Source: Acetatifactor muris (GTDB lineage Bacteria; Bacillota; Clostridia; Lachnospirales; Lachnospiraceae). Taken from it: 64,000 nt of DNA. The stretch spans positions 1 to 64,000 of the forward strand of contig NZ_JANJZD010000008.1 of the NCBI RefSeq assembly GCF_024623325.1, given 5' to 3'. Positions within the stretch are counted from its first letter, which is position 1. Every line of letters begins with the position of its first letter. Below the pieces are notes generated by a model. The model saw nothing but the letters and a program-made list of their open reading frames with translations. It did not search any database and was not told the origin of the DNA. Both the position numbers and the translations under genes were made by a program. This document shows positions 19,390-27,804 of this stretch, piece after piece.

Positions 19390-19665
19390 TTCTGTGAAAA
19401 AAGCTCCGTCCGTAAAAGGACGAAGCTTATGCTTACGTTTCACCACCTGTTACACCGTACGTTTCCGCATAAAACTTTTCTATATGGAAGTAATACGTTT
19501 TCCCGTAACGGAGGAATATCGTTCAGGGCTACCGGACGGACGAATCCCGCCTTTTGTCCTGACTGCTCGGAAGTGATTTTCACTGTCTGTCTACTCGCAC
19601 CGGTCTTCCACCCCCGCCGGCTCGCTGCTGCTTTCTTCGGACAGCTACTCTCTTCGTCATGGCAT
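19390..19665 (-). promoter_or_regulatory. T-box leader controlling ileS (Ile specifier ATC)
   Basis: Order on the minus strand: GACGAAGAGAGTAG (19645-19658) as the stem I base, an AG-bulge/distal region GAGCCGG...GGTGCGAG, a specifier loop GTGAAAATCACTTCC with ATC at 19575-19577 (Ile codon), the antiterminator core ACAGGTGGTGAAACG (19436-19450) and a terminator stem with T run (19397-19428). All parts of a T-box attenuator are present and in the right order upstream of ileS. The core reads GGTGGTGAAACG where GGTGGTACCGCG is usual. Confidence 0.9.
19397..19428 (-). terminator. Terminator of the ileS T-box
   Basis: AAGCTTCGTCC/GGACGGAGCTT with a short loop, followed by TTTTTT on the minus strand. 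It is the default off structure of the T-box. Confidence 0.85.
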
Positions 19666-19698
19666 TTACTGTCTGTGATTTTGATTCTTATGCTATGC

Positions 19699-19728
19699 AT
19701 TATAGCCTGTTGCTTTTTCGTTTGTCAA
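19699..19728 (-). promoter_or_regulatory. ileS promoter
   Basis: TTGACA (19723-19728), an 18-base spacer and TATAAT (19699-19704) lie just upstream of the T-box. Confidence 0.85.
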
Positions 19729-19763
19729 GACTATTATAGACTTTTGATCATAGAAAAATCACT

Positions 19764-19791
19764 TTGCAAATAAGCTCTTTCGGGGTATAAT
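19764..19791 (+). promoter_or_regulatory. Promoter of the toxin-antitoxin pair
   Basis: TTGCAA (19764-19769), a 16-base spacer and TATAAT (19786-19791) on the plus strand, divergent from the ileS promoter 35 bases away and about 70 bases before the antitoxin start. Confidence 0.65.
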
Positions 19792-19863
19792 AAACTTAAA
19801 CCAATCAACTTGATTTAAAATGGAAATATGGCAAGCTTCCATCTGAAGCAGGGAGGGATCGCA

Positions 19864-20091
19864 ATGAGCACATTGGACACTACTATCTCTATGATTCAGA
19901 AATGTACGGAAGATGAATTGCAGGTCGTCCAGCAAGTAATTCGGCAGTTTTTTCTGAATAGAGGGCCGCACACCACAACAAAAAACCAATTTCTTGAGGA
20001 ACTACAAATTTCCCGGGGGCAGCACCAAAGCTGCCAGAGCCAGGAGGCCGGTGAAGCATTGGCGGAACTGAGGGCAAAATATGGACTATAA
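19864..20091 (+). CDS. Antitoxin of a RelB/ParD-like family
   Basis: The protein has 75 residues from ATG 19864, which has AGGGAGG upstream. The upstream start at 19828 has no such site. The start MSTLDTTISMIQKC and the end EAGEALAELRAKYGL resemble short clostridial antitoxins whose helical N-terminus makes the DNA-binding dimer and whose C-terminus wraps the toxin. The stop overlaps the toxin start by 11 bases, the usual order for type II pairs. Such pairs repress their own promoter. Family assignment is by length, context and pattern. Confidence 0.75.
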   Translation: MSTLDTTISMIQKCTEDELQVVQQVIRQFFLNRGPHTTTKNQFLEELQISRGQHQSCQSQEAGEALAELRAKYGL

Positions 20092-20395
20092 GGTAATATT
20101 GTCAGATCTTGCCAAGCGGCAGCTCGATGACATTCTTTTTTATATTTATGCAACGCTGGACAACGAAGTTGCTGCCGCCCGCATTTTAGAGGACGCAGAG
20201 TATACCATACAGAAGCTTGCTCAGATTGGCGGTTCCTTAAAAATATGCGAAGAGCCGGAGCTTGCCGAATATGGTTACCGGAAAATGCATTTTTTATCGC
20301 ATCGCTACCTTATGCTGTATACCATAAACGGTACCTGCATCCATGTGGATAGAATCTACCATGCACTTGAGGATTATAAAAATCTGCCGGATTAG
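20081..20395 (+). CDS. Toxin of the RelE/ParE superfamily
   Basis: 104 residues with the ParE/RelE pattern: VILSDLAKRQLDDILFYI at the N-terminus, a central ELAEYGYRKMHFLSHRYLMLY beta region and the end IHVDRIYHALEDYKNLPD. ParE poisons gyrase and RelE cuts mRNA on the ribosome. The Y-RKMHF...RYLMLY arrangement looks ParE-like, but the target cannot be decided. It overlaps the antitoxin gene and faces the same way. Confidence 0.82.
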   Translation: MDYKVILSDLAKRQLDDILFYIYATLDNEVAAARILEDAEYTIQKLAQIGGSLKICEEPELAEYGYRKMHFLSHRYLMLYTINGTCIHVDRIYHALEDYKNLPD

Positions 20396-20613
20396 TCGCC
20401 ATACCACTAAAAAAGTATGTGTCAGCGCATTTCTTGACAGCCCCGTCCCCTACTTGCAGATTTCAGATTCGCATGTAAGATTTTTCTTAATCTTCCCATG
20501 ATATATTCGTACAACAAAGAGGTAACGAAAGGAACAATAGAAAAATTATCCCTATACAAAAAAACGCCTCTCTTTCATGCAATCATGGCATTTTCCTTGA
20601 ATACATTTATTGC

Positions 20614-20868
20614 ATGCATCTGGCTAAAAAGCTCCTGTATGCCATGACGGACGGCAGCACTGCATACTGTGTTGTGGGCATCGAGAACCAGGCGGAAATC
20701 CATTATGCGCTTCCGGTCAAAAATGGCGTTTATGATTTCCTCCAGTTATCTCACCAGGTCAGCGAGGCGGCCAGCGCCCATAGGCAGGCCATGAAAGAGC
20801 TGAAATCAGAATCCGGAGAGGCTCCGCAAGAAAAAGAAGAACCAACAGACGGTGTGCAGCTGAAGTAA
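20614..20868 (+). pseudogene. C-terminal fragment of a PD-(D/E)XK (Rpn-type) nuclease-transposase
   Basis: 84 codons that begin abruptly. LLYAMTDGSTAYCVVGIENQAEIHYALPV followed by a YDFLQL-SHQV segment is the familiar middle of Lachnospiraceae 'PD-(D/E)XK nuclease family transposase' proteins, which normally have about 150-200 residues before it. The N-terminal part is absent upstream. The residual frame stays open because it is short. The 218 bases before it hold no gene. Confidence 0.65.
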
Positions 20869-20877
20869 TAAATGTTG

Positions 20878-21594
20878 TTACGGGATCCAAGTTGAAATAT
20901 CCTGAAGGGAAAGGAGATGTGAATATGTCGAAATCTTCAAATCCTTTATCTCATCACGGTATTGGGATTGTATTCGATACTGCTTCAGCATGGATCCCAT
21001 CCCTCCCCAGGAAAAGCCTGTATAGTTCATTTCATTCTCCGCAAATTCTTCCTCATAGTCTGCTGCCGTCTGTTCTGCCGTCCCCACAATATCTGCAACC
21101 TCCGGAACTGCCCTCCCTCCATCGGATACAGACGAAATACTGACCATTGCGGGATCCACATCCTCAAAACTATCCGTGCTTTCTCCCGGCCCGCTCGTCC
21201 CGTTCTCCTGGACAGCAGCTTCCACTGCCAGGCCAATCTCTGAACCACCAACGGCGGTATTGCTGTCGGTATTTTGATAATCATCTATCGACACCTGTTC
21301 CCCGGAAAATGAATTGTCCGAAGCCTGAGGCGCAAGTTCCTCTGCATCTCCCAGCCGGAATTCTTTTCTGCTGAACCCGGCATTTTTAAGACCTGCCAGA
21401 ATACTGTCTATGGTCTCCCGAAAATCGCGAGAGCAGGTAAACACATAAGAAGAATTCAAAAGTGTCCCCGCATGTCTTTTCGTGTATGGCTGCCTGAGTA
21501 TCCGTCCCCAGATTGTGTACTGCACAATGTGGTTTTTTTGCAAGGAATGCCGTAAATTCGGAATTTTCGGCTTGCTTTGGAGTTCAAAATTCAT
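20878..21594 (-). CDS. Hypothetical protein, uncertain
   Basis: 238 codons open on the minus strand. There is no recognised domain. The middle is acidic and low in hydrophobics (about 85-200), and the end contains NYTGFSWGGMGSMLKQYRI. No ribosome-binding site precedes the ATG at 21594, and the last 20 residues look unlike the rest, so it may be a fragment of a longer gene joined to other DNA. The opposite strand has a good ribosome-binding site (AAAGGAG at 20910-20925) before a short frame starting MSKSSNP, which decays into Pro/Ser-rich shadow sequence. Both fit an eroded mobile-element region. Confidence 0.35.
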   Translation of the reverse strand: MNFELQSKPKIPNLRHSLQKNHIVQYTIWGRILRQPYTKRHAGTLLNSSYVFTCSRDFRETIDSILAGLKNAGFSRKEFRLGDAEELAPQASDNSFSGEQVSIDDYQNTDSNTAVGGSEIGLAVEAAVQENGTSGPGESTDSFEDVDPAMVSISSVSDGGRAVPEVADIVGTAEQTAADYEEEFAENEMNYTGFSWGGMGSMLKQYRIQSQYRDEIKDLKISTYSHLLSLQDISTWIP

Positions 21595-21929
21595 GGGGAT
21601 AGGGGCAAATAGTTCAACTATAATTCAACTCGTTTACTGCAATCTGGCTAAAAGTACGGATGAAAACCAGAAGATACCAAAAGTTCAACACACTTGAATC
21701 CAACATGGAACGGAAATAAAAAGGCATCCTAAAATAGCAAAAAACACTTTTCAAACACGTCTTTTCGGACTATAATACTCATATAACTTGGTATATACTT
21801 TACATTTCCATGGCATTCCCTTTCATATCATGGTATTAGAAATAACACTCCACCGTAGGTGAGCAGAAAACAAGACATAAATGATGAAAAGAGAAAGGAA
21901 CCAGCAATATTGCTGTTTGCGAGGAGATT
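21595..21929. other. Intergenic stretch without a clear gene
   Basis: 335 bases, A/T-rich. A TATAAT at about 21771 on the plus strand with a weak TTTTCA 17 bases upstream could be a promoter for the following nuclease gene. Nothing else is recognisable. Confidence 0.4.
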
Positions 21930-22613
21930 TTGCAAATCATTCTCCAAAAACCAAAGCTTAAGGTAATAGATGCACAGACACAACGTTTTCTTCGCAATAT
22001 TGGAGCGCACTCGGTAATCCTTGACTTGCTTTGCGAAGATGAGGATGGAGCACGAATTAATGTTGAAATGCAGAAAACCGATGATGATGACCATGTAAAA
22101 CGTGTCCGTTTTAACAGTTCCAACATCGACACCACTTTTACGGAAAAAGGATTAGACTATAAGGATTTTCCAGATATTTATGTAATTTTTATTTCCAAGT
22201 TTGATATGTTCCTGGAAGGCAAGACTATTTACCATGCTGGGATATTTCTGCGGGAGACAGGGACAATTATCAATGACGGTATCCATAGGATATTTGTAAA
22301 CTGTGCTGTGGATGACGGATCAGATATTGCAGAGCTGATGCAGTACTTTAAAAACAGTACCGGCAAAAACAACAAATTTCCCAAATTATCAGACCGAGTA
22401 TCTTATTTCAAAGAATCCAAAGAAGGAGCTGACGCTATGACACAAGTTGTTGAAGAATACGCAAACAAAAAGGTTCTTGAGCGAGACAAAGAAACAGCCA
22501 AATTATTTTTACAAAACGGAGCATCTGTCGAACTGGTTAAGAAATCCATTCCAACCCTTTCTGTAGAATTCATTGAAAAACTAAATCTACAGCTTACAAC
22601 CGTAGAACAATAA
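21930..22613 (+). CDS. PD-(D/E)XK (Rpn-type) nuclease-transposase, N-terminally truncated
   Basis: 227 codons from a TTG, or about 240 counting in-frame sequence back to a stop near 21893. LDLLCEDEDGARINVEMQ carries the D...E-x-Q nuclease core, and KRVRFNSSNIDTTF and YVIFISKFD follow as in Rpn recombination-promoting nucleases (PD-(D/E)XK family). The usual N-terminal 40 residues (D-LF/MF-VM motif) are missing. In-frame upstream sequence TSNIAVCEEILQIIL still matches the family, so the frame is cut just before it. Activity is doubtful. A GC-rich hairpin follows. Confidence 0.7.
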   Translation: MQIILQKPKLKVIDAQTQRFLRNIGAHSVILDLLCEDEDGARINVEMQKTDDDDHVKRVRFNSSNIDTTFTEKGLDYKDFPDIYVIFISKFDMFLEGKTIYHAGIFLRETGTIINDGIHRIFVNCAVDDGSDIAELMQYFKNSTGKNNKFPKLSDRVSYFKESKEGADAMTQVVEEYANKKVLERDKETAKLFLQNGASVELVKKSIPTLSVEFIEKLNLQLTTVEQ

Positions 22614-22630
22614 CAAGAAAATCTGCAATT

Positions 22631-22662
22631 AGAAACGGCGCGATCAAAATCACGCCGTTTCT
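22631..22662. terminator. Hairpin after the nuclease gene
   Basis: Stem AGAAACGGCG/CGCCGTTTCT with an inner GAT/ATC pairing. It lies 18 bases after the stop at 22613. A T run is missing, so it may act in both directions but weakly. Confidence 0.55.
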
Positions 22663-22723
22663 AAATTATAACAACAATACATAATATTAGTCTATTAGCA
22701 TAAAACGTTATCCAAATGACCTA

Positions 22724-23356
22724 CTAACATATTTGCGGATACAATTTATATGCAGATTGATCCTTTCTAATCTGCATTTTATAAACAGGAATGTTTTTCT
22801 CCACAGCTATATGTCGAAGTATCTTTTCATGTATTGGGCTTATTTTACGTCCAAGATATACTGCTGCTGGTTTTTTCCTTGCCCATGAGAATTCCTGTTG
22901 GTTAAATTCGGCAGAATTGCATGAGCATGTCAGCCGCCATTCACGCTCATGCCCCCATTCGCTGGCTTTATGCAGCAATATTTTTGTAGGCATAAACAAA
23001 TCAGGACACGGAACCATATTTTGTAAACTTTTATACAGCGAAAGCGCATTTCTGTCCAATAGCATCTTTTGAATAATATTTTGCTGGAAATGCCATATGG
23101 CATATTGGGTTGCATCAAAACAAACATCATCATATATTACCCGTGCTAATAAACAACTTTTATTTGAAGGACAAAGATTCCTTGTCATGCATGAATTACA
23201 CATTGTGTAACCATTACCCCGAAAATCATAAGCCAAGGCAAAGCCGCAACTGGAATCAGCATAATACCCCAGATTGTATCCTGCACAAATCAGATATTTT
23301 GCGTAAAATATCCAAACTCTGACAAGAGGGAATCCATATAAAATTCTAAGCATCAC
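22724..23356 (-). pseudogene. DUF2971 protein remnant, N-terminus lost
   Basis: 210 codons. GYYADSSCGFALAYDF and the C-terminal half HKASEWGHEREWRL then PAAVYLGRKISP and KNIPVYKMQ are characteristic of DUF2971 proteins, which have unknown function and are often in defence or mobile regions. Complete members have about 80-100 more residues before the YAD motif. Here the frame runs back into the 3' end of the ABC permease gene (overlap 23353-23356), so the first 30 residues are not family sequence. There is no ribosome-binding site. Confidence 0.6.
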
Positions 23357-24150
23357 GACCCGCTGGATTTATAATGCCGTACGCCAAATTTCCACAGTCC
23401 CAGCGCCGGCAGCAGAAACCAGCAGGCAAGCAGAGGCAGAAAAATGAATATCTTCTCCGTCCGGCGGCCCAACACATACAGAAGGGGATAATATTGCACC
23501 AGCGCATAGGGAATGATGAAAGTCGTAAAAAGCAACATCCTGCGGCCATAGATACCGATGGGATATTTCCCGTATTCCCTTGCGCCATCCGTAAATATAT
23601 TCATGAATTCCAACCCGTCCAGCGTAAAGAAACACAATGCGGCATAAATAATGAATAATCCGGTAAAAACTGCGGTTCCTCCCACCAGCATAAAGAGAAT
23701 TGTCAGCACTTTGGAAAAGTCCCAGGCAACTTCACTTTTCAAAATTCCATACACAAACATCACAATCGCCTGTGTCATCTTACCGATTCGGGTCAGTTCA
23801 AACTTGCTCCCCAGCACCTGGAGAATCTCATTCCGGGGCCTCACCAGTACCCGGTCAAACTCTCCCTTTCGCACCATGCCGGAGAAAGCGTCAAAGCCTC
23901 TGGCAAACATTTCCGCGAGAGAGAACTCCAGAAGCATGACCGAAAAACACAGCAGCACCTGGCTGTAGGTAAAGCCTTCCACACTGGGAAATCTCTGAAA
24001 CATGAAAAAGATTCCCAGGAAAGTAGTAAAGGAAATCAGAAACTGTCCCACCACAGTGAGCAGAAAGGAAGTCTTGTACTGCATCACACATCTGACATTC
24101 ATAGTTACATAATGCATATACAGTCGAACAGATTTGTACATTTTCCTCAT
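23353..24150 (-). CDS. ABC-2 type exporter permease
   Basis: 265 residues from ATG 24150, which has GGAGG nine bases upstream. The longer start at 24198 lacks one. Six membrane segments are visible, among them FLLTVVGQFLISFTTFLGIFFMF (about 28-50) and IFIFLPLLACWFLLPALGLW (about 235-255). The VRKGEFDRVLVRPRNEILQVLGSKFE loop is typical of the DUF990/ABC-2 group. It forms the transmembrane half of an exporter with the preceding permease and ATPase. Substrate unknown, with drugs or lipids possible. It is the last gene of the operon, 5 bases after the previous stop. Confidence 0.85.
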   Translation of the reverse strand: MRKMYKSVRLYMHYVTMNVRCVMQYKTSFLLTVVGQFLISFTTFLGIFFMFQRFPSVEGFTYSQVLLCFSVMLLEFSLAEMFARGFDAFSGMVRKGEFDRVLVRPRNEILQVLGSKFELTRIGKMTQAIVMFVYGILKSEVAWDFSKVLTILFMLVGGTAVFTGLFIIYAALCFFTLDGLEFMNIFTDGAREYGKYPIGIYGRRMLLFTTFIIPYALVQYYPLLYVLGRRTEKIFIFLPLLACWFLLPALGLWKFGVRHYKSSGS

Positions 24151-24155
24151 CACCC

Positions 24156-24959
24156 TCAACCTCCCTGTACCGTTATCCGCTTCTCCGCCATCCGACACAG
24201 CAGCTTTCCCGCCGCTGTGACCACCACCAGCCAGAATACCTGCAGAATCACCGCCCTTCGCATCTCATCTCCGCTCAGACTCCCGCTGTAGAGGCGCAGC
24301 GCCACATTCTGCATGGCGGCAAAGGGCAGCAGCTCCATAATCTGCCGCACCTTATCCGGAAAAAAGGGCAGAGGAATAATCGCTCCCGAGAAAAATTCCA
24401 TGATGGACATAAAAAAGATCCGAAGTCCCTGTGGTGATATGGTAAAAAAGGCAAGCATATAAATCAGCATGTTAATAGACACCGTCACTGCCAGTCCCAG
24501 CAGCAGGGTAATCACAAACAGCACAAAATACCCCGGACCGACAGGCGGATTCATCCCATAGGGTGCGGGCGTCAATGCGGCAACCAGCAGAACAGGAAAG
24601 CAGCGCAGCACCGCTCTCGACAAACGGTTCGCCGTACTTCTGGAATACCACATATTGTATATATTGACCGGCCTGCATAATTCATAGGCAATGTTTCCAT
24701 CCACGATGGAATCGAAAATTTCATTTTCCATCATCCATACCGCAGTCAATGCCAGGAATGCCTGCTGCAGCCATACATAGGAGACAGCAGCTGAAAAATT
24801 CATGGGAAACGCCGACGCATCTGTCTGGTAAAACGCATGAAATACCATGATTTGCATAAAGCCCCACGCGAACTGTGTCGCAATCCCCGCCAGCGCGGCC
24901 ACCCTGTACTGCAGGCCCATGGCGAACCGCAGACGAAAGAAGGAGAAATATTTTTTCAT
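24156..24959 (-). CDS. ABC-2 type exporter permease
   Basis: 267 residues from the ATG preceded by AAAGGGGGAC. About six membrane segments and a conserved FDSIVDGNIAYELCRPVNIYNMWYSR loop put it in the same ABC-2/DUF990 group as its neighbour. The pair makes a heterodimeric channel. It starts 14 bases after the ATPase stop. Confidence 0.83.
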   Translation of the reverse strand: MKKYFSFFRLRFAMGLQYRVAALAGIATQFAWGFMQIMVFHAFYQTDASAFPMNFSAAVSYVWLQQAFLALTAVWMMENEIFDSIVDGNIAYELCRPVNIYNMWYSRSTANRLSRAVLRCFPVLLVAALTPAPYGMNPPVGPGYFVLFVITLLLGLAVTVSINMLIYMLAFFTISPQGLRIFFMSIMEFFSGAIIPLPFFPDKVRQIMELLPFAAMQNVALRLYSGSLSGDEMRRAVILQVFWLVVVTAAGKLLCRMAEKRITVQGG

Positions 24960-24973
24960 ACCGTCCCCCTTTC

Positions 24974-25762
24974 TCATATATCCAAAGAGCGGTACAGTTC
25001 CGCCACAGTCTCATCAATACTGTCACCGCCCATTTTGATATCATCCAGGGTGCCGTCCATCAGTATTTTCCCTTTGCCAATCAGGAGAATCCGACTTGCC
25101 AGAGCTTCAATGTCCTGCATATCATGGGTGGTGAGAATTACCGTGGTTTTGTGAGTTCTGTTCTGCCTCAGAATAAAATCCCGGACAGCCAGCTTCGATA
25201 CGGCATCCAGACCGATGGTAGGCTCGTCCAGGAACAGAATACGTGGCCGGTGCAGCAGAGAAGCGGCAATCTCACAGCGCATCCTCTGTCCCAGAGACAG
25301 CTGCCTTGCCGGAGAACGCAACAGCTCTCCCAAATTCAGCAATTCCGTCAGCTCTTCCAGACTCTGTTCATATGAAAATTGGGGAATCGAATAGATATCC
25401 TTCAACAGTTCAAAGGAATCTATGACAGGAACATCCCACCACAGCTGGGAGCGCTGGCCAAACACAACGCCAATCTCCCTCACATGCTGAATTCTGTTCT
25501 TATAAGGAATTCTTCCGTCCACAAAGACGTTTCCGCTGTCAGGTGTCAATATTCCGCTCAGAATTTTGATTGTGGAGCTTTTTCCTGCTCCGTTCGGGCC
25601 GATGTAGCCCACCATTTCGCCGTCTCCAATGGAAAAGCTCACATCGTCAAGTGCCTGAATCACTTCGTATTTCCGGTGAAAAAATGCTTTGCAGGCTTCA
25701 CCGAATCCTGCGTTTCTCTTTGCAATCCTGTACGATTTGCATACATGTTCCATCGTAATCAT
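24974..25762 (-). CDS. ABC exporter ATP-binding protein
   Basis: 262 residues. Walker A GYIGPNGAGKSSTIKIL (about 52-68), Q-loop FGQRSQLWWD, signature LSLGQRMRCEIAASLL (about 150), Walker B RILFLDEPTIGLD and H-loop LTTHDMQD are intact. It belongs to the NatA/DrrA-like class that powers ABC-2 permeases, with the WWDVPVIDSFELLKDIY loop seen in DUF990-linked ATPases. It is the first gene of a three-gene operon with a promoter at 25900-25928. Confidence 0.9.
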   Translation of the reverse strand: MITMEHVCKSYRIAKRNAGFGEACKAFFHRKYEVIQALDDVSFSIGDGEMVGYIGPNGAGKSSTIKILSGILTPDSGNVFVDGRIPYKNRIQHVREIGVVFGQRSQLWWDVPVIDSFELLKDIYSIPQFSYEQSLEELTELLNLGELLRSPARQLSLGQRMRCEIAASLLHRPRILFLDEPTIGLDAVSKLAVRDFILRQNRTHKTTVILTTHDMQDIEALASRILLIGKGKILMDGTLDDIKMGGDSIDETVAELYRSLDI

Positions 25763-25899
25763 TCCTGCTTCCTCCTGGTAGTTATACTGTGCAATGGTAT
25801 CATAGCATCATATCTTGCCAAGTCGGTCTGGTTCCGCTGGATTTTGCCAGCAGATACCGAAGGTAAAATATTCAGTTTTATCGCTGACGCGAGGAGATA

Positions 25900-25928
25900 A
25901 GTTTATCACGCATACTTATAAAAGTCAA
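25900..25928 (-). promoter_or_regulatory. Promoter of the ABC exporter operon
   Basis: TTGACT (25923-25928), a 17-base spacer and TAAACT (25900-25905) on the minus strand, about 140 bases before the ATPase start. The GATAA...TTATC inverted repeat over the -10 may be an operator. Confidence 0.65.
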
Positions 25929-25968
25929 TTCACATTTACACTTTTCCAGGCTATTTCCCAGTCTAAAC

Positions 25969-26001
25969 GATAACAGTTCAGACAGGTCCTGAACTGTTAT
26001 C
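25969..26001. repeat. Perfect 13-bp inverted repeat over the MATE gene stop codon
   Basis: GATAACAGTTCAG (25969-25981) pairs with CTGAACTGTTATC (25989-26001). It covers the end of the MATE coding sequence and lacks a T run. Its left arm plus loop resembles the element at 3536-3574. Confidence 0.55.
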
Positions 26002-27372
26002 AAACCCGTGAATCCAGTCGCAGCACAGGTAGTAAATCAGATAAATCACCGAACTGATGGCCCAGGTCAGCGGATAAGCCCAGTAAATATAGCCAATCTC
26101 ATGGGTCAACTGCATGACCGCGAATATGTAGGTAATCCTCAGCACACACCAGACCGCCAGCATGACGCACATGGGCACAAACGCCTTGCCTGCCCCCCGG
26201 CATACCGCCGCCACAGAATGAGAAAATGCCAGCAGGCAGTAGAACAATGCAACTGTATGGGCCTGCCGGACCCCCAGTTCGATGACACCGGGATTCTGGT
26301 CAAACATTCCTATCAGCTTCGGTGCAAAAATGTAACAGAATACTCCTATCACTTCCGCTGACAATACCGCCGCCAGAATGCTGAAACGTGCCCCTTTCTT
26401 CGCACGGTCATATTCCCTGGCACCCAGGTTCTGGCTGATAAATGTAGTGCTGGCCATATTAAAGCTGGTAATGGGCAGAAAGGCAAAGCCTTCGATTTTC
26501 GCATGGGTTCCATAGGCCGCCATGGCCAGCCTGCCGAAAGAGTTAATCTGGGACTGCACAATCACATTGGCAAAGGCAATCACAGAATTCTGCACCCCGG
26601 AAGGCAGACCATTATGGATGATCTCCCGCAGCATATCCTTATGAAAACGAATCTTCCTCCATTCCACGGTGAACACATTCCCTTTGCGGGTCAGATGTAT
26701 CATGCAGAGCACCACGCTGGCCGCCTGAGAAATTACCGTGGCCACAGCCGCCGCCCAGACGCCCCAGTGGAATGCGGCCAGGAACACCACATCCAGCACT
26801 ACATTTAATATAGAAGAAAAAATCAGATAATACAGCGGCCTACGGCTGTCTCCCAAAGCATTCATGATACTGCGGCAGACATTGTACAGGACCAATGCCA
26901 GAGAGCCGAGAAAATAATAGCGAAAATAGGATATCGCCTCCGGCAGTACTTCCGGGTCCGTCTGCATCCACACCAGAAACGTGGGAGTGAATGCCACACC
27001 CACCACTGTCAGCAGTATGCCTGCAACAAGACCGAAAGCCAGCACTGTATGAATGGACCGGGAGACCTGCTCCCTGTCCCCCGCACCGAAATAGCGGGAT
27101 GTCACCACACCCGCACCCATGGCAATCCCGGCAAAAAAGCTGATCATCAGAAAAATCAGCGTCCCCGAGGACGTCACTGCCGCCAGCGCATTGGTGCCCA
27201 AATACCTGCCCACGATAAAGGCGTCCGCCGTATTATACAGCTGCTGAAATACCTGGCTCAGGAAAATCGGCAGCGCAAACCCCAGCATCAGGGAATAGGG
27301 ATTCCCTGTGGTCATATCTTTGGTGTGCGTGGTATTGTTCTTAACTTTCGTTTCATTTTCTTTCAAGTTCAT
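25978..27372 (-). CDS. MATE family multidrug efflux transporter
   Basis: 464 residues and about 12 membrane segments in two MatE halves. The first half has FALPIFLSQVFQQLYNTADAFIVGRYLGTNALAAV (about 30-65), and the second starts near the NGLPSGVQNSVIAFANVIVQSQINSFG stretch (about 255-280). These transporters export cationic compounds or metabolites with Na+ or H+. Start at 27372 is supported by AAAGGAC. It is a single gene. Its C-terminal codons lie in a perfect inverted repeat that may end transcription. Confidence 0.9.
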   Translation of the reverse strand: MNLKENETKVKNNTTHTKDMTTGNPYSLMLGFALPIFLSQVFQQLYNTADAFIVGRYLGTNALAAVTSSGTLIFLMISFFAGIAMGAGVVTSRYFGAGDREQVSRSIHTVLAFGLVAGILLTVVGVAFTPTFLVWMQTDPEVLPEAISYFRYYFLGSLALVLYNVCRSIMNALGDSRRPLYYLIFSSILNVVLDVVFLAAFHWGVWAAAVATVISQAASVVLCMIHLTRKGNVFTVEWRKIRFHKDMLREIIHNGLPSGVQNSVIAFANVIVQSQINSFGRLAMAAYGTHAKIEGFAFLPITSFNMASTTFISQNLGAREYDRAKKGARFSILAAVLSAEVIGVFCYIFAPKLIGMFDQNPGVIELGVRQAHTVALFYCLLAFSHSVAAVCRGAGKAFVPMCVMLAVWCVLRITYIFAVMQLTHEIGYIYWAYPLTWAISSVIYLIYYLCCDWIHGFDNSSGPV

Positions 27373-27548
27373 CTGAAGTCCTTTCCCGTACTGTTCCTTT
27401 TCCTGCTGTCTGTCAAAAGCTGATGCCCATCTGCAGAATTCTTTAATACTTCAAAATGCTCACCCACCTCATTGTCCGGATCCGCCAAAAACAGTAATTC
27501 TGTCTAATCTAATATACTTTTCCCATAAATCTTCTGTACTTCTACATA

Positions 27549-27762
27549 ACTTCGCACTTACTTGTGATATGGTTCTCCATAACAACCTTAAGTACGAAAA
27601 TTTTCATAGTATTATCTTAAAACAACTTTTGACAACCCTCTATTTTCCGCCTAAATCTTAGCTTTCTTGCACTTTCTGGCCTTCCTCAAAACTTCGCCTT
27701 TACTTATGGTATGGCTGTCCATAACATACCTAAATGCGAAAAATCTCATAATATTATTAAGG
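27549..27762. repeat. Two tandem copies of a long-hairpin element
   Basis: About 72 bases at 27549-27620 recur imperfectly at 27691-27762. Each is an imperfect hairpin with 22-base arms, starting TTCGC and ending GCGAA or ACGAA around a CCATAA/TTATGG core. In the second copy 18 of 22 arm positions pair. They lie in the 432-base gap (27373-27804), which holds no gene. They resemble REP or MITE-like elements. Confidence 0.55.
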
Positions 27763-27804
27763 ACAGAAAATCTTTAAAATTTTCTGCCCTGTGATGCTCT
27801 GCTT

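Noticed and set aside
20892..21143. Plus-strand frame starting MSKSSNP with a good ribosome-binding site
   Set aside because: After about 25 residues it becomes Pro/Ser-rich antisense-like sequence; it may be the start of a lost gene but not a whole one.
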